A stretch of 51,329 nucleotides of DNA, from assembly GCF_001949145.1 (NCBI RefSeq), contig NW_019091745.1, forward strand, positions 111,866 to 163,194, read 5' to 3'. Positions 21,479 through 34,000 of the stretch are shown here, in pieces (the stretch's first letter is position 1; the number at the start of each line of letters is the position of its first letter). The position numbers were made by a program, and so were the translations under genes. This DNA is from Acanthaster planci (taxonomy: Eukaryota; Echinodermata; Asteroidea; Valvatida; Acanthasteridae). A model generated the notes under the pieces. It was not told the DNA's origin, ran no database searches, and saw nothing but the letters and a program-made list of their open reading frames with translations.

Positions 21479-22361
21479 TATCATGTAATCTTTACGGAAC
21501 CTGTCTGGAGTTGTATCCTTATAGCTGTGACTAAGTGAGAAGAAAAAGGAAATAAAAAACCTCGGAATATTTCTTGCTGGTCGCTCTCGAAATGATTTAT
21601 TTCTAACTAGGCTCAGAACAGAATGAGGAACATGTACTGCATCCGATTATTGGACAACCGTCTAAAAAAGACGATAATTTCTAGTGGAAATTTCAACTCG
21701 TTGAAAATACTGTAAAAACTAAGGTGGAGACGTAAAAACTAAAAGGGGGGAACAAGGCTACCAGAGGATGACGGGTCTGCCAGAAAATTAGTGAGCGGAA
21801 AGATCTACAACATTCCGAGCTTCTTATCGGCAGTTAAACAGTATGATACTCCTGAAGCTAGTCCTGCACGACTAAATTCCTGTCGGCCGCAGCCACCGGT
21901 CAGGACTCCGGTCAGGGAGAAGAGCACTCTTCTCACCCCTTTTGCGCTGCACCACGCCCTAACCTGCGTATGCTTGGCTAGGCATCGACAATACACAGTT
22001 TGTCCCGGGATATGTAAGGAAGAAATTCCTATTACAAGTACATGTGGGAAAGTACGTACGTAACCAAATGAATTCGCAGTGTGCGATATTTGGTTGGTTA
22101 CATAACTATTACAGTAAAGACCCAAAACGTATGTCAGCACCAGACTATTGAAGCCCTGTTTCTATGAACATATGCAATCCACTATTATTACATGGAAATG
22201 TAAAAACGACGCGAGCGTCATGAGGTAGTCAAGCTGACCTACACCGAGGGATCAGTAATTCCCACTACTTCCCCTCAAACCATGCTGTATTTATATACTA
22301 CCATCTATCTTTCTTTTGCCGCTTTGGGGAGCACTTCAACTCGGGGCAGATAGGCCTACAT
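21479..22361. other. no recognisable gene
   Basis: Intronic sequence without recognisable coding. Open frames at 21791-22140 on both strands are short and unlike any family I know. Confidence 0.5.
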
Positions 22362-22735
22362 CCACAGACATATAAACACACAGACCGTCCGCCTTGCATA
22401 TATAACCACGATTTTGCAAAGTATGGGCAAACAATGGGCGGAACGGTGGATGACAGCGCGTTCAGTGCGCATTACGCGCAATGCACTTATATTTCCTGTA
22501 TTTGGTTACATAATTATGTTTCCAAATACGTTCACCTTTTTGCTCATCGGTACTGCTATCTCATCTTTCAACTGTTGCAATCGCAGTAATTAAGTAAATA
22601 TACGGTAAATTACCTACACCGAGGCGCGACTTTACCCATAGTTTGGATTTTAGTCGGGCGCCGCGCAGATTATCAAAAACCCCTGTAACCCTTAAACGCA
22701 TAGACTTGGCGGCCTATGCATTTATATGTCTGTGG
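22362..22735. repeat. possible short MITE-like segment with 15-bp inverted ends
   Basis: CCACAGACATATAAA (22362-22376) and its exact reverse complement (22721-22735) bound 374 bp. Similarity of the ends does not extend far, and a 12-bp direct repeat CCTACACCGAGG occurs at 22238-22249 and 22613-22624, so the structure could be chance or a rearranged repeat. Confidence 0.35.
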
Positions 22736-23126
22736 CTTACATTTGTATACCAGCGTATGGTGACGCTCATAATGTCCTATCAAGGTCTAAAAATCACTAT
22801 GTCTCGGGGCAGGTTGGCGGGGGTCACGGGGTCATTGCAACAGGTGACTTGGATACGTTGAAAAACATTCTTATACTTTTGAGGACTGGTGAATAGCGGG
22901 AAAGAAAGATGGGGTGAAGACGGAAGTGGTAGTCGGACAGCAATAGAATAAAGAGGAGAGACTGCTGAAGGCCTAAATAGCTGCTGGTGTGAATAACCCC
23001 ACTGATTTGCAACCCTTGCTCAAAACAGAGCGGAAATATAAAGCATATTGCTGCACAGAATTTGCTTGTATGTGATCGTCAGTCGATGACCATATATTCA
23101 GACTGTACTGTCATCTACCAACCCTT

Positions 23127-23382
<256 letters not shown>

Positions 23383-23738
23383 CACATTTGATCCCTCTGT
23401 GTATGACCCTCTTGCCGCCCCTCTTACCACTAGCAATCAATTTCATACTACTGTTCCAGTGCCGAAACGCCAGTCAACAGCAATATAGCCAAACACTAAG
23501 TGACCTCTGCTGTGTGCTGCAGTGATGGCTGGTTAGGGCTGGGGAATGGATTTTGACATTTGTTTATTGTTAGCATGTGGGTGGTGAACCAAGAAGTGAA
23601 TTGCCAGAATGCTTCAATTTAACCTGAGTATATGCAGGGGAACCTCATTCGTCTATTTAAACCATAGAGGATTGTGTCCGCCAAACACAGATATTTACAT
23701 GAAGTAAGCACATATACTGCTTTGCATCAGGTAATTCA

Positions 23739-23990
23739 GTGAAGCTTCTGGGCATCATTATTCAAGATGATCTGAAATGGAAATCTCATGTGCATGAAAT
23801 AGTCTTTTAGACCCTTACACAGACTATATACGCTGTATTTTGAAGAGAATCTATGTGTCTCCGACTGACCTTCTTGCTGTATAAATATACGTATTATATA
23901 AGACCTATTTTGGAATGGGCCTGGAGCTGGACCAAGAGAGGATGCTATCTCCTTTGGCAACGGAGGATCCTTTGTTACTAACTGCTCAAC
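23739..23990 (+). pseudogene. LINE reverse-transcriptase C-terminal fragment
   Basis: VKLLGIIIQDDLKWKSHVHEIV (start 23739) then, after a frame break, LLYKYTYYIRPILEWA (about 23875-23925) match the end of non-LTR reverse transcriptases, where FKLLGV...DLKW..H and Y...RP.LEYA are conserved. Stops occur between the parts. It is short, unlike the LINE at 7.2-9.05 kb, and neither endonuclease nor catalytic RT motifs are nearby. Confidence 0.7.
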
Positions 23991-23999
23991 GCTCGTTCA

Positions 24000-24900
24000 T
24001 CAACGTCTAATAAAAACATCGCTGCTACCAAAATGAACACTCCCGACCAATGCAGCTCTTTTTCAGCGATGAGGGAGTGCTTCTGTTCGAGGTGGGTAGG
24101 TTTGTCAGTTCTGGCACAACTCACCCAGTAAACAACGTACTATCTCAGAAATTTGTGTGTATTCACAAGCTTGTCTGTAGGGTTATTCTTTGGTATCAAA
24201 ACTATCAGAGTTATTCAAAGAAATACGAAAGGGCTGTGCATCACCGTGATCGGGATATTGACAAAAATTTAATTATACAATCGGTGGTCTGGATTATCCT
24301 GTTACCGAGCTTTCGGTAACTGGGTACCTTTGTCAGGGTAAGCAGATTTTGTTCTGAATGAAAGCAGAAAAGTCCACCTTCATTCAACCTGGATGCAGCG
24401 TTTCAAGTTCGAAGATAACGCACTGCTCCAGTTCCTTATGCTGTACATCTGATGACGCTTTCTGCAGGATGCAGACGCTTACGTCAAGTATGCAGTGCTG
24501 CGCAAAAGGGCTGCACGACAGTGAGACTTGGTGTTTGTTGCCACACACTGCGCAAATGTTCGGCGAAGCAGTCACCAAAAGCGGTCTCTGCGATGTACAG
24601 TTCACCACAGCGACAACACGTAATGCAATGAACCGTAAACCTGGTAGTGCATGTATGATTCCCGCGTACTCTGAAGGTACCACGGGACCGGCGACCAATG
24701 GGCTATTCACTATGTAGGAGGCAGTAGTGAATCCAGAAGGCACTTTTTGCTTCTAGAATTTGGAAATAAATTGTTAAATTCCCCAAAATGCAGACAAATG
24801 CTCCCATCCTTGAAACTAACTAGTGCTGGAAGATATTTACGGAACAAAACCTCATCCAGACTTAATATTCCGATCAGCAGAACTGAGAGATACGAGAAAT
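24000..24900. other. no recognisable gene
   Basis: Two overlapping 119-codon open frames occur on opposite strands (24358-24717 and 24384-24743). Neither shows a domain I recognise or a splice context continuous with the receptor. Confidence 0.4.
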
Positions 24901-24904
24901 CCAT

Positions 24905-25760
24905 CATTCCAGCTCTTTCCAAGTTTTCAGGACTACTAATACTGCGTAGTTTTAAAACATGTACAGAACCTGTGGAGAAAACTGCAACTTTAATCTCATG
25001 TCACGTGACCCCTGATGACATCAGCATAACGATTTTCTTTTGACCGCCTCACGGGTTGATGGACTACCCATGCTCCCAATACAAAGTCATTCAGATGTAT
25101 GAGTGCACAAGTCTTTGACTTCATAAAAACGTGCACAAAACCTATGGAAAAAACTGCAGCTTAAAAGTCATGTCAAGTGATTTGCATTCATGTTGAAAAA
25201 AATTATGAAATATTATTTAATATTTGGACTCTTGGGTATATTCGGAATCAAACAAGACGATATACGATTTTTCTTTCGTTCTCATAGTAATCCTCAGCCG
25301 AAAACCAGGAGTACTCTCATTAAGATCGATAATATTGCGTAGTAAAAAAACGTAATGAGAACCTACGGAGAAAAATTAAACATTGAAACTTAAAAAATGA
25401 ATCGCGTGAAGACGTCATTATTTGAGTATCTTCTTAGCCTTTGGGTAGTTCCTTATTATAACTTTAATGATTGCTAGGTGACGAAAATGGTGCCTCGAAT
25501 CTGTGTACAAAGTCTATCATAAAAATTTAATATTCAAATGTTAATAATAAATAAGTCGATGATGTCATTACGCCACATTTCTTAAAGAACCGTCCTTGGA
25601 CAATGTTTTAACAGTCTACCAAGATTGAAGTCGATGGGATTTATTATGGTACCAAACTCGATCGGCTGAAGAAATAGTCTGAAAAAGGAAAAAAAAACTT
25701 TCAGGAAAACAATATCTATTTCGGAAAGAATAAATGCCGAAACAGCTAAAAATGTGCGTC
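24905..25760 (+). repeat. repeat-complex modules, near exon 2
   Basis: Contains an ACATGTACAGAACCTGTGGA module with TCACGTGA (about 24995-25010), a GGTGCCTCGAATCTGTGTAC module (about 25490) like that at 10590, and a hairpin-type end with CTATTTCGG...CCGAAACAGCTAAAA (25715-25750). It is the left edge, in window coordinates, of the second block of the complex. Confidence 0.65.
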
Positions 25761-25993
25761 TATTTGTAACGGTGTAGATTTATTGCCGTGGTGGCCCGCA
25801 GGGCTAAATAATACAGCCTCTATGGTTCAAACACAGAACATGTTGCAAGCCTTGAGCTTTCACTACATTTTCAGAAAACTTGTTTCATGCCAGACTGCAC
25901 CATGACCCCACACAGAAAAAGTTCCAACTTGGGGAAAGGCAGTAGAAAGAAGAAAACTGATAATTGAAAAAGTGCTCGTTATCGGAGACTCAC

Positions 25994-26129
25994 ATATCCA
26001 AATTGAAGTGCAGATCATTCCTGCCCTGAATATGGTGCGCGTGCGCCTCGAAGCCAGTGGACACATAATGACGTAATACCTATCGACCGTCATGGCGGCG
26101 AGTGTGGTGCATGTAGCCTGAACAGACAC
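25994..26129 (-). CDS. kisspeptin receptor-like GPCR, exon 2 (TM3 to mid TM4)
   Basis: 136 bp, 45 codons plus one base. The acceptor (tttatcacag) ends at 26130 and the donor is GTGAGT at 25993-25988. It begins VSVQATCTTLAAMTVDRYYV: the VSVQATC run in TM3 is the clearest kisspeptin-receptor signature here, as galanin and allatostatin receptors differ at this place. The DRY motif falls at residues 128-130 of the joined protein and activates G proteins in this class. The second intracellular loop is MCPLASRRTRT, and TM4 begins AGMICTSIWI. The final T joins TT of exon 3 to make Phe158. Both junctions keep the helix and frame, which is strong evidence the three pieces are one gene. Confidence 0.93.
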
Positions 26130-26799
26130 CTGTGATAAAACATGATAGGGTATATTTACGTGAGTTCATGAGCAAAACAAGTGCAAACGACTTGAGTACG
26201 TATAATTATGATAGATTCACAGGCGTGATTATGTATGTTCAATATACAATGATGATAATGATGGTTCTTTTGGACGTGAGGGTGGAACAGTTACGATTGT
26301 GTGATGGAATAATCATTATGACGGGTTTAGTAGTGACCGCGATTATGTTGATGGTACAGGTGATGTTGGTGGTGACTCTGGCGGAATGCTTTTTGTAATT
26401 ATGTAGGTGATAATGGTAAGGGTCATAGGTGGTGAAAAGGGTGGCTGAAAAATGGCCATATAAATTCTAGTGTTGAACATATCTTGATACCAACAGTCTG
26501 GGCTTAATTTCAAAGAAAACGCCGATGATCGTAACAGAAATTTCAACTGAATTATTTCTTTCATCATTGTCGGCCTACTGTTGCCGATAGATGATAAAGC
26601 AACTGTTACATCTCAACCCTGAAATGTGAACCCCAGTACACGGAAATAATGTTCAATTTGATTGGCACCCCCTGATCAATTTTCACAACCAAGTGGGAAA
26701 ACGGGCCAATGGCTGGAGAGAGTAAAATCAGCAGGGTTCACAAGGTAGATGTCAGTCTTTTGGTATTGGAAAGTAGCATAAAAGATAAAAAACGACACG

Positions 26800-28690
26800 A
26801 AACGTACTGAGCTGTTTCGGGAAACTCTTTCCCAGAAAGGAAATAAACATTGCTCTTTTAGTCCAAAGTGCCACTTCAGAGGATAAACTGATTTAAATGT
26901 TGCCCTTCAGAAGTCGATTGAAATGGTGAACTTTAATTGTGACGAGACTTGTCACCTATTCCAGTGACGTTATCATCAGATAATGTCACTTGTGGTCTAT
27001 AAGACTAACGAAGTATGGCTGTTGAAAAACGTGTACAAAACAAATAGAGAATATTAAAAATTCATAATTCTATCATAAATCGGGTGATGAGGTCAGGATG
27101 ACGTCATGACTAGCATACATCTTCAGATGGTAGTCTATGTGTCAGTTTTGAGAGAAATTGACCAAAAGTAAAGGCCAAAAATCGTGTGTAAAAACGACCC
27201 CGTGTTATGTCTTAGGGGAAAATGGAAACAGAAGAAAAAACGAGACGAATGTTGTGTTTGTCAGTAAAGCCTGAGCTGTTTAGGGAAGAAATGACGCTAG
27301 AATCGGCGGCAATCCAACCCAGGTCCACAGTGATACTTCATGAGATATATTGCTTGAAATGTTGCACTTCACAAGTTATGATTGAAATGGTGAACCTTAA
27401 TTGTCACGTGATTTGTCGCCCAATGACGTTATCATCACAAGATGTCAACTGTAGTCTATAATACTTCCTTTCTAGCTATCAGCAAAGTTCCAACTTAGGG
27501 GACATTTCCTTCAGGAGATATAAAGTTCCAAAGGGTGCATCTTTAATGTAACAAGACTTGTCACGGGATGACATCATCACATGATGTCAATTTTTTTCTA
27601 TAACACTTCCCTTTTTGTGACACTTGATGACGTCATTACGACGATTTTGTTCTTGGACCCTCTCCAACTGATGGACCCAGAGTGCGCACAAAATATACAG
27701 TCAGATAGACCGATAAAAGTACCGAAGAACAGCTGCTGAAGAAAACACGTACAAAGGGGAAAAATAAAATATTCCCAAATCAACAAAATAAAACAAATTG
27801 ACGTCATTATGACGTATTAGCGTAATTTTTGTATCAGAGTCTTGTTGGCTGTAGCCCTGATGACAATTGAGGTCGCTAAATTACCAAAATGGTGCCTTAA
27901 AAGCACGTATACAGTCAATGTGCTTTAAACACCTATGTAGAAAAACTGCTCCTTTAAATTCATGTCACGTGATTTAAAAGTAAACTGTTGTGGTATATTA
28001 CTTGATCTTTTGACTCTTGGGTATATTGCAAATCAAAAGAAGAGGGAAACTAGAGGTCGTCTGTCTGTTTGCAAACAGAACAGAAGGCTTTTTTCGCACT
28101 TTGTTCCTTAATTGATCGACTGCATGAACCTGGTAACGATAACTTTACATTACATGTATGCCCATTTCTCTCAAGCTACCTGCAAGGTTTCAACCCAATG
28201 GCAAATTGAGATATACAACTTTAAGGAGTAAAGCTTTGATGTCGAGTGACTTGTCAGCTAATGATGTTATCATTACATGAGGTTTATATACGTCTATAAA
28301 TCTTCCCTTCCCTTTATAGTTATCTATAAAGTTTCAACTAATGGCACATGTACTGAAGAAGATATAAGCTATAAAGAATGCACCTTTAATGTCATGTGAC
28401 CTGTCACCTGATGACGTCATCATCGCACGAGTTCAATATTTGCCTAAAGCACTTCCTTTCGAAGATACAAGCAAGGTTGCGACCAAAAAGGCCATGCACT
28501 TCAAGAGATACAGCGCTTGGAAGGACCTCATCATATCAGGTCAACGTTCGTCTAAAGTACTCCCCTTCTAAGATATTTACAAGGTATGATCCCAATCGGG
28601 CGTGTACTTCAGGATATAGGGCCTGTAGCACTTTAAAGTTTAAAGGATGCACCTTTAACGAGACTCATCGGCTGATGACACTGTCATCAC
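26800..28690 (+). repeat. second array of ~147-bp units with interspersed modules
   Basis: The unit landmark (TTTAAT.T.ACG.GACTTGTC) occurs at 26935, 27399, 27545, 28238, 28388 and 28657. Spacings of 146 (27399-27545) and 150 (28238-28388) match the first array; 269 (28388-28657) fits two units with a small deletion. Interspersed are GTGTACAAA/TGACGTCA modules (27030-27106, 27740-27806) and a head module AACTAGAGGTCGTCTGTC (28040). Hairpin-type AGCTGTTTCGGG lies at about 26812. More diverged than the 9.4-10.1 kb array. Confidence 0.8.
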
Positions 28691-29650
28691 ATGAGGTCAA
28701 TCTCCGTTTATAACCTTCCCTTCCTAACTATCCTCAAGGTTTCAATGCAATCAGATGTGTTCAAAACAAATACACTACAAAACATTTTTGCTATCGCGGA
28801 AAGAGCTCAGGTTAGAGATAGCAAACATTTTCCTTTCCCCATTCCATACAATGCGATCTGCTTACAGCGTCACGTGCTTGGAAATTTGCCAAATGCTGAG
28901 TACATGCTCTACGCACGGTGCGCTTCCTATATTACAGGGAGATATTGCGTTTCAACGCACAGAGTAGCCAATGCATAGTGCGCGGATGGGATTGTCGAGT
29001 TCCCGAATATTTTTAGGGGGTTTTTGTCGTCGGTGCTTCATCTATGTGATCAAGTATACCTGTTAGGCACTTGATGCAGCTGACCCTAATGTTTTAGCTA
29101 CCATCTAATGGACAATTCAATGTAATATCTGTTATGATTGATTTTGTACCAAATTTTGAATAAAAATGACTTTTTATTATAATTTCCGGTATGATGACGT
29201 CATCGGCCCCAAATTTCACACGTGTAAAAACGGTAAAAGTCATCATCTACATCAATTTTTAGTGGATTCCAAACTTCGCTACACATATTTATTCCAAATT
29301 CATTTTTCAGAATTTTCAACCTGTTGCTAGAGGGCGCTCGAAAATTAAGTAACGTCATCAGTAGATGATTTGAAGAATACTGTGCCCCTACAGACCAACA
29401 CCGTTGAAAACATATTGCCACTTTTAAATAATAAGCCCACTTCTGGTTTCGACCGGAAGGAAGGGTCACACGATTCGACCCACACAACAGATGAATTGCA
29501 GACCCAATTTTTACTCTGGCACTTGCCGCAAACAGAATTGCTGCAGTAGGCCACAGTTGATTTGATGTGGATTTTTACAGCATTGACATAATATTTAAAT
29601 ATTCAAAATTTAATAATAAATCACTTGGGGATGTCACATGATGTTATTAT
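28691..29650 (+). repeat. copy of the 10.08-10.50 kb modules with about 0.5 kb of extra sequence
   Basis: 28691-28980 parallels 10092-10385 (shared CAATGCGATCTGCT, GAGTA.ATGC.CTACGCA and TATATT.CAGG.AGATATT). 29515-29640 parallels 10390-10505 (CACTTGC.GCAAACAGAATT, ATATTTAAATATTCAAAAT, AATAAATCACTTGG). The roughly 530 bases between (28981-29514) are absent from the first copy. Confidence 0.75.
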
Positions 29651-30140
29651 TTTAATATTATCGCTGCCTTTTTGGCAACTTGCGAAAGAGTCAAAACACA
29701 GAAGACGTAATGCCTGTTTCAATTTGCAAAAAAAGTCAAAAACAGAACAAAAGAATGCCTTTTTTGCGAAAAGGCCAAAAACACAACAGAAGTAATGCCT
29801 GTTCCAATTTGCGAAAAAGCCAATAAAAGAACATAAGTAATATCTTTTTCCAACTTGCGAAAAAGCAACAACAGCAACAAAAAAACCAAACAGAAAAAAG
29901 TTTTGAAAACCAGAATGCCTTTTTCGTAAACTGCGTCAAGGCGAAAACAAACTTTTAAAAAAAATGCGTTCTCCGCTAAGCTCAAAATAAGAAAAAAAGA
30001 AAGAAAACCTAAAACATATTAATATTTGCTTCCGCTGGTGTCCGAAACAGGTAAAAAAAATAAGAAAAACGAGAGCTAAACAGCTAAAAACAATTTAAGA
30101 AAACAAAAGCTTTTTTGCTGGTGTCAGAAACAGCTAATAC
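29651..30140 (+). repeat. array of degenerate 40-50-bp hairpin units
   Basis: About six units of the form AATGCCTTTTTC.AATTGCGAAAAAGCC followed by an A-rich spacer (AAAACAGAACAAAAG) lie between 29660 and 29945. They are followed by two GCTGGTGTCCGAAACAG-type ends (30033 and 30118). The cleanest units of this kind are at 11901 and 11951. Confidence 0.8.
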
Positions 30141-30647
30141 CCGCAAGGGATTCTGCAAAAGGTTTATTTTTCGCTGTAGAACAGCGTTTTGTTCCGTGCT
30201 GGTAATTGCTTTTGAAAGAAATTAATTTACTGAAAATCAACGATAACAATGAACGTAAAACTATTTCTTCCTTCTCTAGTTACTCCTTATATTTTTCCTC
30301 CCTTTTTTACAATCTAAAGTTGTATAGGTTATAGAAATTTTCATCCTGCAGAAGTTGCAAACGTTATTTTTCAACGAATATTTATCTATTAATTTAGAAA
30401 AAGTTATTATCCCTTGCGATTTTAAAGTCGTACAGTTATTCAAACTTTTCAATGTCGGTTTTAGTGGTGATGAAGTCAGTTCACTTCGAAGATTTATATA
30501 TTTTCATATTTCTGTGATTGAAAAGAAGCAGAGATAATCGAGCTTATTATCTCGTAGAGAGTGAATTGATGTTTGCTTTTAACTGGCATTGCGGTATCTA
30601 AAATCAAAATAAAAAGCGGCAGCCTGGCCGGGAAGGGACATACTTAC

Positions 30648-30983
30648 ACATTGAACGTAGGCGTTAAGTTTGCAGAAGAATTCACCGAAGTGCCATTGGA
30701 CAGTGGCGAATTGGACCGATGTCAGGGGAGCACAGACCACAACAAAGACAATATCACTCACGGCTAAGTTCATAATGTAGAAGTTGGTAACACTGCTACG
30801 CATGTTGCGGTAGCGCAAGACAATGATGATGACCATGGAGTTTCCCAGCAGGGCAAGAATGGTGATTAGGGCTAAAGCAATGGGAACAATAACACTGGCT
30901 AGGTGAATAGGGTTTTCGTGGCTTGTTTCGTTGGTGAAAAAAATGTAGTCACGGCTTCCATATTCCAAGTCGTCGGATCCCAT
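30648..30983 (-). CDS. kisspeptin receptor-like GPCR, exon 1 (N-terminus to TM3)
   Basis: 112 codons from ATG at 30983 to the donor TGT|GTAAGT (intron starts 30647). The chosen start has a good context (A at -3, G at +4). An upstream in-frame Met exists, but a splice acceptor (ttttttagtattccag) lies between it and this ATG, so the upstream part is probably intron. The short extracellular N-terminus is acidic with one N-glycosylation sequon (NET at 18-20). TM1 is about 29-56 with the conserved GN pair. TM2 is about 66-88 with NLAVSD. WHFG follows in the first extracellular loop. Cys104 in FFCKL should pair with Cys185 of exon 3. Kisspeptin receptors are Gq-coupled neuropeptide receptors in vertebrates; the ligand of this one is unknown. 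Confidence 0.92.
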
Positions 30984-31006
30984 ATTGTCTTTCTGCCACA
31001 CTTTCC
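30984..31006 (-). other. 5' UTR part of exon 1
   Basis: Between the predicted acceptor (AG at 31008-31007) and the ATG. It implies a further non-coding 5' exon and the promoter upstream, at coordinates above 31007. I could not identify that exon. Confidence 0.55.
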
Positions 31007-34000
31007 CTGGAATACTAAAAAACATCAATCTCTTGAGGGTGTGACAGAAATGATGAAAGCACAATGAAGAGATTCAGTGACCCTGTGAACGGCTGATGTA
31101 AAGATTAATCACCATAAACCAGAACGTGAAGTCCAGGAGAAGTGTGCCGTTTCTCAAGAGGAGGTTGTCAACGAGTGCCTTCTTGGCGGAGCAGTCAAGA
31201 ACACCTTGGATTACTGGCGGATAACCTCCAGTAATACGCTTGGTGAGTGGATGTTTTCTAACCGTTACAATCTCAACAGATTGCTTGGTTTTGCTCCCCT
31301 GTCACGGACACGCCGAGTTCACTCTCACAGAGTCATGTTGGTTTTCTGAGTCACCGTGGTTAAGTCCTATCCCCACATACAACCTGGATGCAAAGACAAG
31401 GAAAAGATTCGAGAAACGATTGAAGCTTGAAAACAGCAGAAACGGCCAAATTTGGCGAATGAAGGAGCTAATATATTGAAATATTTGACAACTCCAGGCT
31501 GTCAAGTGCCGTTGATCAGAATAGCACACGAAATGACAAACTGGCCGAACATCCTGAGTAAAGAGAGGTTCGATCTTGCCTACGCGGGGCAGCTCGGCCA
31601 CTGATTGGTCGATTGCCGATAACACGCGCAGTCTCGTGTCTGCACAGTCCATTACCTAAACTGACAATTTAGGGTGGAAGCCCACAGTACAAAAATCCAA
31701 TGTGACTTGTCTGCGTTTTTGTCGTACTTAGGCATTACTGCTTGTGTGCAAATTATCTTCTGAACTGACTTTTTATACAATAAATACAAGAAAACGTTTT
31801 CAAACTTACCATCGAAAGAAGTTACACATTTAATATACATTTTGCTTGATACTAAAGCACACCACTCTTCCGGTGTTCAGGTCAACAAATTAAAGGTTTT
31901 CACAAGAATAAGGGATAGTCAATTCATAAAAGGAATGTTGGGTATATACTTCAATTATTATTTTTTTCTTCCCTCTAATTAGAATAAGATTAAAAGTAAG
32001 AAGACATACAGTAATTAACTATTTGTTTCTTTATTTTCAGAGTTCTTCTTTCTTGTTTTATTCCATAATGTAATGCGTAAGGTTTTTCTTTCTTTTTGCA
32101 TATACAGTCGAATGTTTTCTCCACCAGCGTAGCGTAACACCATAATTTGCCTTCAATATCCTACCAAAATAATAATTTACCAGGTCTCAGGGAATCTCAA
32201 GCTACTTCCTCAACACCAAATAATAAAAACTATACTGTTAAATGCTCAAATAAAAATACGACCCACTTAAAGAGCAATGAGGCAAATTTACAGTTCATGT
32301 AAAATTTGACAGTAACCGAGGTTGATATTTCTGCAACCTTTGATCACCCATTCGAATAGTATGAGAGCGTTCTTTACAAATGCATTTTGAAGGTTCCATA
32401 GACTCACCCTTAATAGCACAAGCAAAATCAGTGTTGCATGGTATACAGGAGAATGAGAGATGAGATTATATGTTTAAGATACAAAAGGCAACAAATGCCA
32501 ATTTAATATAAATGGGAAAACACGTCCACAATCTTTTACTGAAAAAAACCTTTTTCTCAAAAGACAAAAAAGGCGTTATCTATGCTTACATCTGAACTAT
32601 TCAACAGCAGTTTCATTATAGGAAACGCATTTATGAAAGCCACTGCACTCTGCGTGTAATGCTAGCTATATACACGCTGCCTGCGGGTGGGGTACATTTA
32701 AGGCTTAAATACTATCGCAAATTTTGTATCAGTATTGCATCCGGGGCTGATACTGTACACTTTATAACATTGCCCGAAAGTAATGCATGTTACTTTGGGT
32801 AATTTTGTGGGAACGATATCTGTGAGATTTTTAGTGCCGAGGTTCGTCCATAATTTTTGTCGTAGAAGGAGGGGGCTACACTAGAATTCGCCCCCCAGAC
32901 AAAAAAAGCCCGTGGCGCTTGAACCCCATCCCACCCCGTTGCGGGGACGGGGATGTGTCTTATATTAGAGCTCATAGATGTATACTGTATCTTCATTTCT
33001 CAGAAACTCGGGGTGGCCCCCAGATAAGAACGTTTATGTTTCTATATACCAGGCCACCCAGGAATCTGAAAATTTGCAGATATCGGCAAAGAAGGTGTAA
33101 ATACTACATATTTGGTGGGGAGAATTCCTTAGTATATATAGAGTAATTTAAAGAGGTTTTCTGTCCCTGCAGCGAACAGGATTTTATTATGATGAATACT
33201 GTATGAATGTGAATATGCATGCTATGTCGGCTTCTTGTCAGAGAGTTTACCATTGATAACTCTGTAGGGTCAAACTTCGAGCCAGTGAGGCGTTCTTATT
33301 CTGTCAGATGGTTTTGATACAAGAGACAAGCAACTTCAGCGGCTCACTTTGTGTACGGCGTTTCCGGATCAATGCAGAAAATTTGAACTTTTCAATCGTC
33401 CACCTCCACCCCATCTTTATCAGCTGGCAAGTATGGTGGGAAGATAAAATTGTCCATAACTGCTTTTAAATGTTTTTTTTTTCACATCCACGAAGATCTA
33501 CATCACGAAGATCTACCCGTCACTTTTCCCGTTTGTCCAGGAACAATGAACACTGTTATTACACGCAGACTATTCACTGCAAACGTAGATACACTAAAAC
33601 AAAACTTAATGGTCATTCACTACTAGAATAATAAAATCATTATCTTGATAATAACGTTTGGAATTAGCATACATTGCAAAAAACCACGACACTTGCCTAA
33701 ATGGTTCCCTACATGAAGGTTCACCGGAGGCCATTTTCCTGTAGATGTACCATCAAAAAGAGAAGAATTCTTTATGGAAATTTATAACTTATAAGTAATC
33801 GCTATAATAAAGTTACTTTATGACGTATTGTACGACCCCTTTTCGTACACTGGCTGAGTAATGTTGCAAGGAAAGGTCTTGTCTCCCTTACATTATAATG
33901 TATCAGGGTCTGGGGTACCCTTATTTTACTTTCTTTGAGGCCCATACTGCTTCCAATACTGTTCAAAACAGTTGCGGGCTTTATGGTGCAGAAGCAACAC

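Larger units (their letters stand above)
26130..30647 (-). other. intron 1 of the receptor gene (4,518 bp)
   Basis: Phase 0, donor GTAAGT at 30647-30642, acceptor ending at 26130. From about 26.8 kb on it consists mainly of the repeat complex described separately. Confidence 0.88.

Noticed and set aside
24358-24743. Two 119-codon open frames on opposite strands, one with several cysteines
   Set aside because: Overlapping mirror frames, no recognised domain, no splice continuity with the receptor; most likely chance.
30984-31064. Upstream Met adding 27 residues to the receptor
   Set aside because: A good splice acceptor lies between it and the next ATG, and the extra residues do not resemble a signal peptide or a receptor N-terminus.
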